In this document: positions 1 to 8,884 of the stretch, one piece after another
How the letters are laid out: each line of letters starts with the position of its first letter
Numbering within the stretch: the stretch's first letter is position 1
Assembly (NCBI RefSeq): GCF_025840185.1
Contig: NZ_JAMPJU010000001.1
Coordinates: 62,001-126,000 of the forward strand
Source of the DNA: Brenneria izbisi
Lineage (GTDB): Bacteria; Pseudomonadota; Gammaproteobacteria; Enterobacterales; Enterobacteriaceae
Direction: 5' to 3'
Length of the DNA stretch: 64,000 bases
The notes under the pieces: model-generated
What the model saw: only the letters and a program-made list of their open reading frames with translations
Database searches by the model: none
What the model was told of the DNA's origin: nothing
Program-made: the position numbers and the translations under genes

Positions 1-188
1 TACCGCCAACGCCGATTGCCATGCCAGGCAGAGCGTCGCTGGAAGCCGCCGCGCATCCGGCTAAAACGTCATATCTCTATTTTGTGGCTGACGGCAAAGG
101 CGGGCACCGTTTCACCACTAACCTTGCCGATCATAACCGTGCTGTAAGGGTATATCGCTCAGCGCTAAAGGAACGGGATGAACAGTAA
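1..188 (+). CDS. mltG: MltG endolytic transglycosylase, 3' end only
   Basis: This is the C-terminal 61 residues of an open frame that enters from the left edge and stops with TAA at 186-188. It contains PPTPIAMPG followed by [12 protein letters not shown], the conserved end of the YceG/MltG family. MltG is an inner-membrane lytic transglycosylase that cuts nascent glycan strands and helps set glycan length. The stop lies inside tmk (11-base overlap), as expected for the pabC-mltG-tmk-holB cluster of enterics. The catalytic Glu and membrane anchor lie outside the window. Confidence 0.93.
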   Translation, partial: PPTPIAMPGRASLEAAAHPAKTSYLYFVADGKGGHRFTTNLADHNRAVRVYRSALKERDEQ

Positions 189-849
189 ATTTATTGTTAT
201 TGAAGGTTTGGAAGGCGCAGGGAAAACCACCGCCCGTGAGATTGTTGTCGAGACGTTGCGGACATACGGTATACAGGACGTTATTTTCACGCGTGAGCCT
301 GGCGGTACGCCGCTGGCCGAGAAGTTGCGGGAATTGATCAAGCAGGGTATGGCGGATGAAAAGGTGACGGACAAAGCAGAAGTGCTGATGTTGTACGCCG
401 CCAGAGTGCAATTGGTCGATAATGTCATCAAGCCCGCGTTAGCCAACGGTCGGTGGGTGATTGGCGATCGACATGATCTCTCTTCGCAGGCTTATCAGGG
501 TGGAGGTCGCGGCATTGATCCGAAATTGTTGCTGTCATTGCGCGATACCGTGCTGGGCGACTTTCGGCCAGATCTGACGCTTTATCTTGATTTGCCGCCC
601 GCCATCGGGCTGCAACGGGCGCGGGCGCGTGGGGAACTGGATCGTATCGAACAGGAGTCGTTGGCGTTCTTTGAACGTACACGCGCACGCTATCAGGCGT
701 TGGCCGCGCAAGAGCCTGACATCGTCACCATTGATGCATCCCAATCGCTGGAAAACGTCAGTGCGGCTATTCAGGCAACCTTGCGGGAATGGCTGCAACA
801 GCAGGGATTACCTCAACAGCCCGTTGCGCTTTCTCAGGATCGTGACTAA
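178..849 (+). CDS. tmk: Thymidylate kinase
   Basis: Phosphorylates dTMP to dTDP with ATP in the cytosol, the committed step to dTTP. The 223-residue protein has the P-loop GLEGAGKTT at residues 10-18, the FTREPGG segment, the [15 protein letters not shown] substrate-binding block near residue 97 and a basic lid region ([10 protein letters not shown]) near 150. It is about ten residues longer than the E. coli enzyme, all at the C-terminus. The ATG overlaps the end of mltG. The stop overlaps the holB start by one base (TAATG), so translation is probably coupled through this operon. Confidence 0.97.
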   Translation: MNSKFIVIEGLEGAGKTTAREIVVETLRTYGIQDVIFTREPGGTPLAEKLRELIKQGMADEKVTDKAEVLMLYAARVQLVDNVIKPALANGRWVIGDRHDLSSQAYQGGGRGIDPKLLLSLRDTVLGDFRPDLTLYLDLPPAIGLQRARARGELDRIEQESLAFFERTRARYQALAAQEPDIVTIDASQSLENVSAAIQATLREWLQQQGLPQQPVALSQDRD

Positions 850-1862
850 TGGATTGGTATCCGTGGCTTAACGCGCCTTACCGTCAGTTGATCGCGCAAT
901 ATCAGGCGGGGAGAGGACATCATGCCATTTTGCTGCACGCGCTGGCTGGCATGGGCGATGACGCATTGGTCTATGCCTTAAGTCGCTGGCTGATGTGTCA
1001 ACATCCCGCTGGTATGAAAAGCTGCGGCAAGTGCCACGCCTGTCATTTGATGATCGCGGGGACACACCCTGACTGGTATATGCTCAGCCCGGAAAAAGGG
1101 AAGCAGAGCCTGGGCGTTGATGCCGTACGTGACGTGCTGGATAAACTTTATCAGCATTCACGACAAGGCGGCGCTAAAGTGATTTGGCTGCCCTCTGCCG
1201 AGCTTTTGACCGAAGCCGCGGCCAATGCGTTGCTGAAGACATTGGAAGAGCCGCCGCAAAGCACCTATTTTCTGTTTGGCTGCCGCGAACCGTCGCGTCT
1301 GTTGGCGACGATGCGCAGCCGTTGTCTGTATCAGTATCTGGCGCCACCAGACGAAACCCAGAGCGTGCTATGGTTGAATACGCGTCATAGCAACGATACG
1401 CAGGCGATACGCACCGCGCTAAGGCTACAGGCGGGCGCGCCGCTGGCCGCCGAGTCGTTGTTGCGGCCGGAGCGCTGGAAACAACGTGGCGCGTTGTGCC
1501 AGGGGGTGTTTGCCTCGCTGGTATCTCGCGATCTGCTTTCGCTAATTTCTCTGCTAAATCATGATGATGTCGATGAGCGTATTCATTGGCTGAGTTCACT
1601 GCTGCTGGATGCGATAAAATGGCAGCAAGGCGCGGGTGAACATCGGGTTAATCAGGATCAGGCAATACTGGTTGAACGTTTAGCGCATGAGTCCGCCAAC
1701 GCCCAATTACAGTATGAACTGCGCCAATGGTTGGTTTGCCGACAAAAGTTATTGACGGTAACCGGTGTTAACCGTGAACTGCTGTTGACGGAACGGCTGC
1801 TTGATGCTGAACAGAGCCTGTCCGCCACGGTTCAGCGACATTTTCATCCATTCTCTGCTTAA
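849..1862 (+). CDS. holB: DNA polymerase III subunit delta prime
   Basis: A 337-residue clamp-loader subunit that joins delta and tau/gamma to open the beta sliding clamp. The zinc-binding cysteines C50, C59, C62 and C65 are present (CGKCHAC). The segment LLKTLEEPP, typical of the delta-prime AAA+ fold, sits near residue 130. As in the family, the Walker A motif is degenerate, because delta prime does not hydrolyse ATP. It is translationally coupled to tmk by a one-base overlap and followed 19 bases later by ycfH. Confidence 0.96.
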   Translation: MDWYPWLNAPYRQLIAQYQAGRGHHAILLHALAGMGDDALVYALSRWLMCQHPAGMKSCGKCHACHLMIAGTHPDWYMLSPEKGKQSLGVDAVRDVLDKLYQHSRQGGAKVIWLPSAELLTEAAANALLKTLEEPPQSTYFLFGCREPSRLLATMRSRCLYQYLAPPDETQSVLWLNTRHSNDTQAIRTALRLQAGAPLAAESLLRPERWKQRGALCQGVFASLVSRDLLSLISLLNHDDVDERIHWLSSLLLDAIKWQQGAGEHRVNQDQAILVERLAHESANAQLQYELRQWLVCRQKLLTVTGVNRELLLTERLLDAEQSLSATVQRHFHPFSA

Positions 1863-1881
1863 TCTATTTTGGGTAAATATC

Positions 1882-2679
1882 ATGTTGTTAGTTGATTCCC
1901 ACTGCCACCTTGACGGACTGGATTATCAGTCGTTACATAAAGATGTGTCTGATGTGCTTGAGAAGGCGAAAAGCCGCGAGGTCGGCTTCATTCTGGCGGT
2001 AGCGACGACGTTGCCGGGTTTCCGCGCCATGACGGAACAGATCGGCATGCGGGATAACGTGGCGTTTTCCTGCGGTGTCCATCCTTTGAATCAGAATGAA
2101 CCCTATGACTATGCCGAACTGCGTCAGTTGGCCGCTTCCAGCCAGGTGGTGGCGATGGGAGAAACGGGGCTGGATTATTATTATCAGCAGGAAACCAAAG
2201 CGCAGCAGCAGGCGTCTTTTCGCGAACACATTCGTATTGGCAATGATTTGCATAAGCCTGTTATCGTCCATACCCGCGCGGCGCGGGAAGATACTCTCGC
2301 CATTCTGAAGGAAGAGCAGGCAGAGAAGTGCGGCGGCGTGCTGCATTGTTTTACCGAAGATCTGGCTACGGCCTGCACACTGCTGGATATGGGGTTCTAT
2401 ATTTCCTTTTCCGGGATTATCACGTTTCGAACTGCGGAAGCACTGCGTGAGGTTGCCCGCTACGTGCCGTTGGATCGCATGCTGATTGAAACCGATTCTC
2501 CCTGGTTGGCGCCGGTCCCTTACCGCGGACAGGAAAACCAGCCTGCCTATGTTCGTGATGTGGCGGAATATTTGGCGGTGCTGAAAGGGACGACGCTGGA
2601 AACGCTGGCGGCGGTCACGACAGATAACTTTTCCCGGTTGTTCCACATTGATCCCGCACGGTTGACCATTACGCGCTAG
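1882..2679 (+). CDS. ycfH: TatD-family metal-dependent hydrolase YcfH
   Basis: A 265-residue amidohydrolase-fold protein, the same length as E. coli YcfH. Metal-ligand motifs are visible: H7xH9 in DSHCHLDGL, Glu in MGETGLDYYY, His in VIVHTRAA and Asp in ETDSPWLAP. TatD proteins act as 3'-5' or D-aminoacyl-tRNA-type hydrolases, but the physiological substrate of YcfH itself is not settled. The ATG at 1882 was chosen because the family begins MLLVDSHCH. The longer frame from 1801 would run inside holB. Confidence 0.93.
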   Translation: MLLVDSHCHLDGLDYQSLHKDVSDVLEKAKSREVGFILAVATTLPGFRAMTEQIGMRDNVAFSCGVHPLNQNEPYDYAELRQLAASSQVVAMGETGLDYYYQQETKAQQQASFREHIRIGNDLHKPVIVHTRAAREDTLAILKEEQAEKCGGVLHCFTEDLATACTLLDMGFYISFSGIITFRTAEALREVARYVPLDRMLIETDSPWLAPVPYRGQENQPAYVRDVAEYLAVLKGTTLETLAAVTTDNFSRLFHIDPARLTITR

Positions 2680-2734
2680 TGATCGAAAATAGCGGACTTT
2701 TTTTTATCTGTGTAATTAATCATGACTCATAGCG

Positions 2735-2763
2735 ATCCTGACCTGATATTTTCTCGTCAGGAT
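2735..2763 (+). terminator. Weak terminator-like inverted repeat after ycfH
   Basis: The arms ATCCTGAC (2735-2742) and GTCAGGAT (2756-2763) form a perfect 8-bp stem, followed after seven bases by a T-rich stretch. It could end the mltG-tmk-holB-ycfH transcript. The gap between stem and T tract is longer than in a classical intrinsic terminator, so this is tentative. Confidence 0.4.
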
Positions 2764-2832
2764 TGGCCATTTTTTAGCTAAATATCACAAACAAGCTTAA
2801 TTTATGCGCTATTTTGACCTGTCTACTCATGG

Positions 2833-2890
2833 AAACGTGATAGTAATCAAACATTGAGCATGCTATTTATTTTACTCTGCGTAAAAATTA
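2833..2890 (+). promoter_or_regulatory. ptsG promoter region with CRP-like and Mlc-like sites
   Basis: AAACGTGATAGTAATCAAAC (from 2833) resembles a CRP site with one good half (GTGA...TCA). Downstream, TTTATTTTACTCTGCG (about 2865-2880) continuing into GTAAAAATTAAA matches the A/T-flanked, partly palindromic Mlc operator known at E. coli ptsG. The order CRP, Mlc, leader is the same as in E. coli. This predicts glucose induction through Mlc release and cAMP-CRP activation. Site edges are approximate. The rest of the 312-base gap (2680-2991) is the terminator-like repeat and the untranslated leader. Confidence 0.65.
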
Positions 2891-2965
2891 AAGGGGGCTA
2901 AGACACCCCAACATGCAAAGGATTATTTCCTCGCCTTTGCCGATATGCAGTATCAGCAGTAAAGC

Positions 2966-2994
2966 ACTATTACTCAGGAGCACTCTCAATTATG
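2966..2994 (+). promoter_or_regulatory. ptsG ribosome-binding region with SgrS target
   Basis: ACTCAGGAGCACTCTCAATT precedes the ATG and is identical, as recalled, to the E. coli ptsG translation-initiation region. That region is bound by the glucose-phosphate-stress small RNA SgrS, leading to RNase E decay of the message. Conservation of the non-coding bases around AGGAG supports the same regulation here. sgrS itself is not in the window. Confidence 0.7.
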
Positions 2995-4425
2995 TTTAAG
3001 AATGCATTCGCAAACCTACAGAAAGTAGGTAAGTCGTTAATGCTGCCCGTTTCCGTATTGCCTATCGCAGGTATTCTGCTGGGTGTCGGCGCGGCCAATT
3101 TTAGCTGGTTACCAGCGGTGGTATCCCACGTTATGGCGGAGGCGGGTGGGTCCGTTTTCGCCAATATGCCGTTAATCTTCGCTATCGGTGTTGCTCTGGG
3201 ATTTACCAATAACGATGGCGTTTCCGCACTGGCGGCGGTCGTTGCCTACGGCATTATGGTCAAGACCATGGCGGTGGTGGCGCCTCTGGTTCTGCATTTG
3301 CCGGCGGCTGAAATTGAAGCTCAGCGGCTGGCGGATACCGGCGTATTGGGCGGGATTATCGCCGGTTCTATCGCCGCGTATATGTTTAACCGCTTTTATC
3401 GCATTAAATTGCCGGAATACCTCGGCTTCTTCGCGGGCAAACGCTTTGTTCCGATTATTTCGGGTTTGTTCGCCATTGTGCTTGGTATCGCGCTGTCCTT
3501 TATTTGGCCGCCGGTCGGTCGCGCTATTCAGGCATTCTCCCAATGGGGCGCGTATCAGAACCCGGTGCTGGCATTTGGTCTGTATGGTCTGGTAGAACGT
3601 TCTTTGGTGCCGTTTGGCTTGCATCATATCTGGAACGTGCCTTTCCAGATGCAGATTGGCGAGTTCACCAACGCAGCCGGTCAGGTGTTCCACGGCGATA
3701 TTCCGCGTTATATGGCGGGTGACCCGACGGCGGGCAAACTGTCGGGCGGCTTTTTGTTCAAAATGTACGGTCTGCCGGCAGCGGCTATCGCTATCTGGCA
3801 TTCCGCCAAACCGGAAAACCGCGCCAAAGTCGGCGGTATCATGATTTCCGCGGCATTGACCGCGTTCCTGACCGGTATTACCGAGCCTATCGAGTTCTCT
3901 TTCCTGTTCGTGGCGCCGATCCTGTATGTCATCCACGCGATCCTGGCTGGTCTGGCTTTCCCGATCTGTATCCTGTTGGGCATGCGTGACGGCACAAGTT
4001 TCTCGCATGGTTTGATCGACTTCGTCGTGTTGAGCGGCAATGGCAGCAAATTGTGGCTGTTCCCTATTGTCGGGCTGGGCTATGCGCTGATTTACTACAC
4101 GATTTTCCGTGTACTGATCGTCAAGCTGAACCTGAAAACGCCTGGTCGTGAAGACTCGTCTTCGGAGCAGGCCGCTCAGAATGGCTCGGAGATGGCGGCG
4201 GCGCTGGTCAGCGCTTTCGGTGGTAAAGACAATATCACCAATCTGGATGCGTGCATTACGCGTCTGCGTGTTAGCGTGGGTGATGTATCAAAAGTGGATC
4301 AGGCTGGTTTGAAACAACTGGGGGCTGCCGGGGTGGTGATCGCCGGTTCCGGGGTTCAGGCCATTTTTGGTACCAAATCCGATAACCTGAAAACCGACAT
4401 GGATGATTACATCCGTCAACACTGA
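2992..4425 (+). CDS. ptsG: Glucose-specific PTS transporter EIICB (PtsG)
   Basis: Imports glucose while phosphorylating it to glucose-6-phosphate, receiving phosphate from EIIA-Glc (Crr). The 477-residue protein has an N-terminal EIIC membrane domain (about residues 1-375, with the ITEPIEF signature and the [11 protein letters not shown] loop). A linker and a C-terminal EIIB domain follow, with the phosphocysteine C421 in [10 protein letters not shown], the same residue number as in E. coli. The gene has its own promoter, leader and strong terminator, so it is monocistronic. In E. coli fhuE follows ptsG; here hinT is next. Confidence 0.97.
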   Translation: MFKNAFANLQKVGKSLMLPVSVLPIAGILLGVGAANFSWLPAVVSHVMAEAGGSVFANMPLIFAIGVALGFTNNDGVSALAAVVAYGIMVKTMAVVAPLVLHLPAAEIEAQRLADTGVLGGIIAGSIAAYMFNRFYRIKLPEYLGFFAGKRFVPIISGLFAIVLGIALSFIWPPVGRAIQAFSQWGAYQNPVLAFGLYGLVERSLVPFGLHHIWNVPFQMQIGEFTNAAGQVFHGDIPRYMAGDPTAGKLSGGFLFKMYGLPAAAIAIWHSAKPENRAKVGGIMISAALTAFLTGITEPIEFSFLFVAPILYVIHAILAGLAFPICILLGMRDGTSFSHGLIDFVVLSGNGSKLWLFPIVGLGYALIYYTIFRVLIVKLNLKTPGREDSSSEQAAQNGSEMAAALVSAFGGKDNITNLDACITRLRVSVGDVSKVDQAGLKQLGAAGVVIAGSGVQAIFGTKSDNLKTDMDDYIRQH

Positions 4426-4444
4426 TCGGTTGTTGGGAAATATC

Positions 4445-4465
4445 AGGGGCGTAAGCCCCTTTTTT
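4445..4465 (+). terminator. Intrinsic terminator of ptsG
   Basis: AGGGGC-GTAA-GCCCCT forms a GC-rich stem with a tetraloop, directly followed by a run of T. It lies 20 bases after the ptsG stop. Confidence 0.92.
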
Positions 4466-4683
4466 CATGGTTGCCGTCAGCACGCTTTTGCAGCCAGGGG
4501 ATTGAACATCTGCGGGGGAATAGCATCCCGCCGGGAGGGAAAGAGAAAAATAGCGTGTGTCAGACCTGTCGTATTTTAATCATCCGCGTCAGAAATAGAC
4601 GAAGAAGGTTGAAAGAAATGGAATATGTCACTCATACTGCCTACACGACTTTGATCTGCGTTTGTTTAAAAAGGAAATCAATC

Positions 4684-5034
4684 ATGGCTGAAGAAACCAT
4701 TTTTAGTAAAATCATCCGCCGGGAAATTCCTGCCGATATCGTGTATCAGGACGAACTGGTAACCGCATTTCGTGATATTGCGCCACGCACGCCCACCCAT
4801 ATTCTGATCGTTCCTAATGTACTCATTCCAACCGTCAATGAAGCCAGCGCTGAGCACGAAGCCGCGCTGGGACGCATGATCACCGTCGCCGGAAAGATTG
4901 CCCGTCAGGAAGGCATTTCGGATGACGGCTATCGTCTGATTATCAACTGCAACCGTCATGGCGGGCAGGAAGTCTATCATATTCATATGCACCTGCTGGG
5001 AGGTCATCCATTGGGGCCTTTGTTGGCTGACTAA
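4684..5034 (+). CDS. hinT: Purine nucleoside phosphoramidase HinT
   Basis: A 116-residue HIT-family hydrolase that splits purine nucleoside phosphoramidates such as adenylylated lysine adducts. The catalytic histidine triad reads H99-I-H101-M-H103 followed by LLGG. The ATG at 4684 follows AAAAGGAA and gives the family start [17 protein letters not shown]. The stop overlaps a possible ATG of ycfL. hinT-ycfL-lpoB-thiK-nagZ-ycfP keeps the E. coli order and is probably one transcription unit. Confidence 0.96.
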   Translation: MAEETIFSKIIRREIPADIVYQDELVTAFRDIAPRTPTHILIVPNVLIPTVNEASAEHEAALGRMITVAGKIARQEGISDDGYRLIINCNRHGGQEVYHIHMHLLGGHPLGPLLAD

Positions 5035-5045
5035 TGGAGTTTGCG

Positions 5046-5429
5046 ATGCGTAATCCGATGATGCGGTGTTTGTCGCTTTTGTTGATGGCGGGCCTACTGG
5101 CGGCGTGCAGCACGCCAAAAGTGCTGACAATCAATGAACGGCAAACGTTGGTAATGGATGCGCCGCTGTTATCTGCCGGTGTTATCGCCGACGCGCCTTC
5201 CCTTGGTCTGGAAAACGGTAAACGCCGCGCATCATCCGTGCTCAGCAACGATGCGCAACAGCCTGTCACTGTGCATTACCGTTTCTATTGGTATGATGGC
5301 AATGGGCTGGATATTTTGCCGTATGACGATGTACAAACGCTTGTGCTCCCGCCTCAGACGGAAATAACAATTTCTTCAGCGCGCAGCAATCCTGATGTGC
5401 GTCAGATCCGCCTTCATCTATTTTTATAA
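5046..5429 (+). CDS. ycfL: YcfL family lipoprotein
   Basis: A 127-residue predicted lipoprotein with lipobox LLAAC and acylated Cys21. An Asp is not at +2 (CSTP), so outer-membrane sorting by Lol is expected. The function is unknown. The body is a small beta-rich domain (DUF1425 type). The start at 5046 is preferred over the overlapping ATG at 5034 because GGAG lies seven bases before it. Its place between hinT and lpoB is conserved in enterics, which hints at a cell-envelope role. Confidence 0.9.
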   Translation: MRNPMMRCLSLLLMAGLLAACSTPKVLTINERQTLVMDAPLLSAGVIADAPSLGLENGKRRASSVLSNDAQQPVTVHYRFYWYDGNGLDILPYDDVQTLVLPPQTEITISSARSNPDVRQIRLHLFL

Positions 5430-5450
5430 TGGTGTGTTGAGAGAGGAAAC

Positions 5451-6023
5451 ATGAAAAAGTATCTAGGGGTAGCGCTGGCCGTGTTGGTATTGACGGGGTG
5501 TCCGAGTCGTCCGCCGGAGCCTGTTGAACCGCCCGCGACCATTGAGCCTGTCGAACCGCCTGTTCCGGCGACGCCGCCTGGCGAGCAAGTTCCGTCTCCG
5601 CCAAAAATTCAAACATTAAACTGGGAAGCCAGCATCAACCCGCTGGTTGCGCAAATGTTGAAAGCGGATGGCGTGACGCAAGGCAGTATCTTGTTGCTGG
5701 ATAGCGTGAAAAACAACACCAACGGATCGCTGCAAACGGCAAAAGCCAATAGCGCGTTGTATAACGCTTTGTCATCCGGCAATACCTTCGCGCTAGTGCC
5801 GCGTGAGCAGTTAGCGGTGGCGAAGCAGACGCTGGGATTATCCGTGGATGACAGTTTAGGTTCGCGCAGCAAGGCCATTGGGCTGGCGCGTTATGTCGGC
5901 GCGCAATATGTGCTGTACAGCGACGTGAGCGGCGATGTGAGATCGCCGACGATCGATATGCAGTTGATGCTGGTGCAGACGGGCGAAATTATTTGGTCAG
6001 GCAATGAAAGCGTTCAACAGTAA
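5451..6023 (+). CDS. lpoB: Outer-membrane activator of PBP1B, LpoB
   Basis: A 190-residue lipoprotein (lipobox VLTGC, Cys17) that reaches through the periplasm to activate the peptidoglycan synthase PBP1B. After the Cys a proline-rich linker (about residues 18-50, repeats of EPVEPP) is followed by the globular domain (NPLVAQMLKADGV to IIWSGNESV). The linker is shorter than in E. coli LpoB (213 residues), a region known to vary. A good GAGAGGAAAC ribosome site precedes the ATG. The last 20 bases overlap thiK. Confidence 0.95.
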   Translation: MKKYLGVALAVLVLTGCPSRPPEPVEPPATIEPVEPPVPATPPGEQVPSPPKIQTLNWEASINPLVAQMLKADGVTQGSILLLDSVKNNTNGSLQTAKANSALYNALSSGNTFALVPREQLAVAKQTLGLSVDDSLGSRSKAIGLARYVGAQYVLYSDVSGDVRSPTIDMQLMLVQTGEIIWSGNESVQQ

Positions 6024-6864
6024 ACAGCAACTTACTGAGCTTGTGCGGCACTATTTTCCGGCGGTTGATACCGCCGGTTTTCATTTCGAACCTATCAGCG
6101 GTCTCAGCAGTGAAAGCTGGCGTATCTCCGGGCCGGATATCGAATGGTTGGCGCGTCCGCAATCGACATGGGGCCGGCAGACCGGCACTGATCGTCAGCG
6201 CGAGTTTCATCTGTTGCGTCAGATGGGCGCCGTTGGATTAGCGCCGCGCCCGCTGCTCTGGCGACGCGGCTGGTTGATCATTGAATGGGTGCCAGGGCGT
6301 ATCGCCACGGCGGACGAGTTTGCCGATTTGCTGGCCAATGGCGCGTTGGCGAGTATTCTGTCCCGAATTCATCAGCAGCCGTGCAGCGGTTGCCCGTTGG
6401 AACTCAGAGCATTGTTTGCCCGACACTGGCAACAGATGGATGCGCGCCGTCGCTCGCCGGCGTTGCTGCGTCTGCATCAGCATTTCCAACGCTCGCCCTG
6501 GCCGACGCCATTGGCTTATGCGCCGTTGCACCTGGATGTTCATGCTGAAAATCTGTTGATAACCGAACAGGGTGTGATGCTTATCGATTGGGAATATGCT
6601 TCGGACGGAGATATCGCTTTTGAGATGGCTTTTATCTTTCGTGCGAATCAGATGGATACGCCAGCGCAGCTTGATTTTTTAGCGACATATCAGCGGTATC
6701 GCCCCGGATTGTCTGCCAGACGGCTCTATCGGCATGTTATGCAATGGTTGCCCTGGGTCGATTATCTGGTCTTGATGTGGTTCGAAGTCCGTTGGCGGCA
6801 AACGCGGCAGGACAGATTTTTGCGAGCGCTCCCAGCCTTGCGCCGACAACTGGGGTTAAATTGA
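6004..6864 (+). CDS. thiK: Thiamine kinase
   Basis: Phosphorylates thiamine to thiamine monophosphate for vitamin salvage. The 286-residue protein belongs to the APH/choline kinase fold. The catalytic Brenner motif HLDVHAENLL lies near residues 176-185 and the metal-binding IDWEYASDGD near 196-205. It is slightly longer than E. coli ThiK (274). The ATG lies within the 3' end of lpoB, suggesting coupling. Confidence 0.93.
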   Translation: MKAFNSKQQLTELVRHYFPAVDTAGFHFEPISGLSSESWRISGPDIEWLARPQSTWGRQTGTDRQREFHLLRQMGAVGLAPRPLLWRRGWLIIEWVPGRIATADEFADLLANGALASILSRIHQQPCSGCPLELRALFARHWQQMDARRRSPALLRLHQHFQRSPWPTPLAYAPLHLDVHAENLLITEQGVMLIDWEYASDGDIAFEMAFIFRANQMDTPAQLDFLATYQRYRPGLSARRLYRHVMQWLPWVDYLVLMWFEVRWRQTRQDRFLRALPALRRQLGLN

Positions 6865-6936
6865 ATCCCATGCCGGGCAAATGACAAGGGGCGTTTTTTT
6901 AATGGGCGTAATTAAACAGCAAAGAATGAGGTTGGT

Positions 6937-7959
6937 GTGGGTCCGGTAATGTTAGATGTTGCCAGCTATCAGCTGGACGCGGAAGATCGTGAAGTATTGG
7001 CGCATCCGCTGGTCGGCGGCGTGATTTTATTTACCCGCAATTTTCATGATGCGGAACAATTGCGCGAACTGGTGCGTCAGATCCGCGCTGCCACGCACAC
7101 GCGTCTGGTGGTGTCGGTCGATCAGGAGGGGGGACGTGTTCAGCGTTTTCGTGACGGGTTTACCCGGTTACCGGCAGCGCAGGCGTTTGCTGCGTTGAAT
7201 ACGGAAACCGAAGCGCAACGGCTGGCGCAGGAAGCTGGCTGGCTGATGGCGGCAGAGATGATTGCAATGGATATCGATATCAGTTTCGCGCCAGTGCTGG
7301 ATATTGGTCACCAGAGTGCGGCCATTGGCGAGCGCTCCTTCCATGCCGAACCGCACAAGGCGCTGATGATGGCGCAAAACTTTATTCGTGGTATGCATAA
7401 TGCGGGAATGAAGGTGACGGGCAAGCATTTCCCCGGTCACGGCGCCGTAAGCGCGGATTCTCATAAGGAAACGCCACACGATCCGCGCCCGCTGGAGACG
7501 ATCCGTGCGCACGATATGTTTATTTTCAGCCAGTTGATTCAGCAACAGCAACTGGACGCCATCATGCCCGCTCATGTGATTTATACCGAGGCCGATCCGC
7601 GTCCGGCCAGCGGCTCAGCGTTCTGGTTAAAACACGTATTGCGTCAGGAGCTCAATTTCAATGGCGTTATTTTTTCCGACGATCTGTCAATGGAAGGTGC
7701 GGCGGTGATGGGGGGGTATCCTGAACGCGCTCAGGCTTCGCTGGATGCGGGATGTGACATGATTCTGGTTTGCAATAACCGCGATGGCGCCGTCAGCGTG
7801 CTGGATAATCTGTCCCCGGTCAAAGCGCAGCGGTTAGCCAATTTATATCATCAGGGAAAGTATTCCCGCAGGCAGTTGCTGGATTCGCCACGCTGGAAGC
7901 TGGCGAATCAGGCACTGACGGCGCTCAGCGAACGCTGGGAAGCGCATAAATCTGCCTGA
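6937..7959 (+). CDS. nagZ: Beta-N-acetylglucosaminidase NagZ
   Basis: A cytosolic GH3 enzyme that removes GlcNAc from anhydromuropeptides in cell-wall recycling, so it feeds NagK and can influence AmpC induction. The 340-residue protein has the GH3 signature KHFPGHG near residues 163-169, the nearby catalytic His loop ([11 protein letters not shown]) and the nucleophile Asp in FSDDLSMEG near 246-254. The start is GTG at 6937, supported by the family start MGPVMLDV and AATGAGG upstream. nagK, a later step of the same pathway, lies about 11 kb downstream. Confidence 0.96.
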   Translation: MGPVMLDVASYQLDAEDREVLAHPLVGGVILFTRNFHDAEQLRELVRQIRAATHTRLVVSVDQEGGRVQRFRDGFTRLPAAQAFAALNTETEAQRLAQEAGWLMAAEMIAMDIDISFAPVLDIGHQSAAIGERSFHAEPHKALMMAQNFIRGMHNAGMKVTGKHFPGHGAVSADSHKETPHDPRPLETIRAHDMFIFSQLIQQQQLDAIMPAHVIYTEADPRPASGSAFWLKHVLRQELNFNGVIFSDDLSMEGAAVMGGYPERAQASLDAGCDMILVCNNRDGAVSVLDNLSPVKAQRLANLYHQGKYSRRQLLDSPRWKLANQALTALSERWEAHKSA

Positions 7960-8037
7960 TTACGGGGTAACAAGGCTACACTTTATGCGTGTAGGTGTAA
8001 GCCACGGCGTGTGTGTAAAACAGTGGTGAGGATAGCG

Positions 8038-8580
8038 ATGATTATTTATTTACATGGTTTTGACTCAAACAGCCCCGGCAACCACGAAAAAGTGTTACAG
8101 CTACAGTTTATCGATGAGGATGTTCAGTTGCTTAGTTATAGCACGTTGCATCCGCGTCATGACATGCAGCACCTGTTGAAACAGGTGGATAAAATGATTC
8201 AGCATGCCAACGATGAACGTCCACTGATATGCGGGGTAGGGCTTGGCGGTTTTTGGGCTGAGCGGGTGGGGTTCCTGTGTGATATTCGGCAGGTGATATT
8301 CAACCCTAACCTGTTTCCGCAGGAAAACATGATCGGCAAAATCGATCGCCCGGAAGAGTATCTGGATATCGCCACCAAGTGTGTGGCGAATTTCCGTGAG
8401 AAGAACCGAGATCGTTGTCTGGTGGTGCTGTCGCGTCAGGACGAAATGCTGGATAGTCAGCGTAGCGCGCAGGTATTAGGTAACTACTATGAAATCGTCT
8501 GGGATGAGGTTCAGTCACATAAGTTCAAAAGCATTTCGCCACACCTGCAACGGATGAAGGCGTTTAAGACGCTGGGGTGA
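8038..8580 (+). CDS. ycfP: YcfP, UPF0227 alpha/beta-hydrolase-fold protein
   Basis: A 180-residue protein, the same length as E. coli YcfP. It starts [11 protein letters not shown], which looks like an alpha/beta hydrolase, but the nucleophile elbow reads GVGLGGFW. It therefore carries Gly where a Ser nucleophile is usual, so hydrolase activity is doubtful. A later block [10 protein letters not shown] is conserved in the family. The ATG at 8038 follows GTGAGGATAGCG. It is the last gene of the hinT-nagZ cluster. Confidence 0.93.
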   Translation: MIIYLHGFDSNSPGNHEKVLQLQFIDEDVQLLSYSTLHPRHDMQHLLKQVDKMIQHANDERPLICGVGLGGFWAERVGFLCDIRQVIFNPNLFPQENMIGKIDRPEEYLDIATKCVANFREKNRDRCLVVLSRQDEMLDSQRSAQVLGNYYEIVWDEVQSHKFKSISPHLQRMKAFKTLG

Positions 8581-8734
8581 TGATTTGAATCCATATCCTG
8601 TCTCTGTGCTGCAATAGAAGAAAATCCTGCGCTTCCGTGCAGCCGTTTGGCTGGCAACAGTCCATTTTCTTGCGGCACATGATCGGCTAATCGACTGAAA
8701 GGCTGATAGGTTTCAGCTTGTGCCTGAAAATAAA

Positions 8735-8748
8735 TTGATATATATCAA
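8735..8748 (+). promoter_or_regulatory. FNR-type site upstream of ndh
   Basis: TTGATATATATCAA is a perfect match to the FNR consensus TTGAT-N4-ATCAA, 137 bases before the ndh start. E. coli ndh is repressed by FNR without oxygen. The AT-rich GTAATATAAGG around 8820 is a candidate -10 area. I saw no gene or strong terminator elsewhere in the 304-base gap 8581-8884. Confidence 0.85.
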
Positions 8749-8884
8749 TTTTGGTATGACCAAATGACCTGCCGTGATATTCTTGCCGAAGATACCAAGT
8801 TTAACTTACGCGAACCCTATGTAATATAAGGATATTATTTATTTACCCTTTATTAACTATTGGTTCACATTTTAGGGGGTCATT

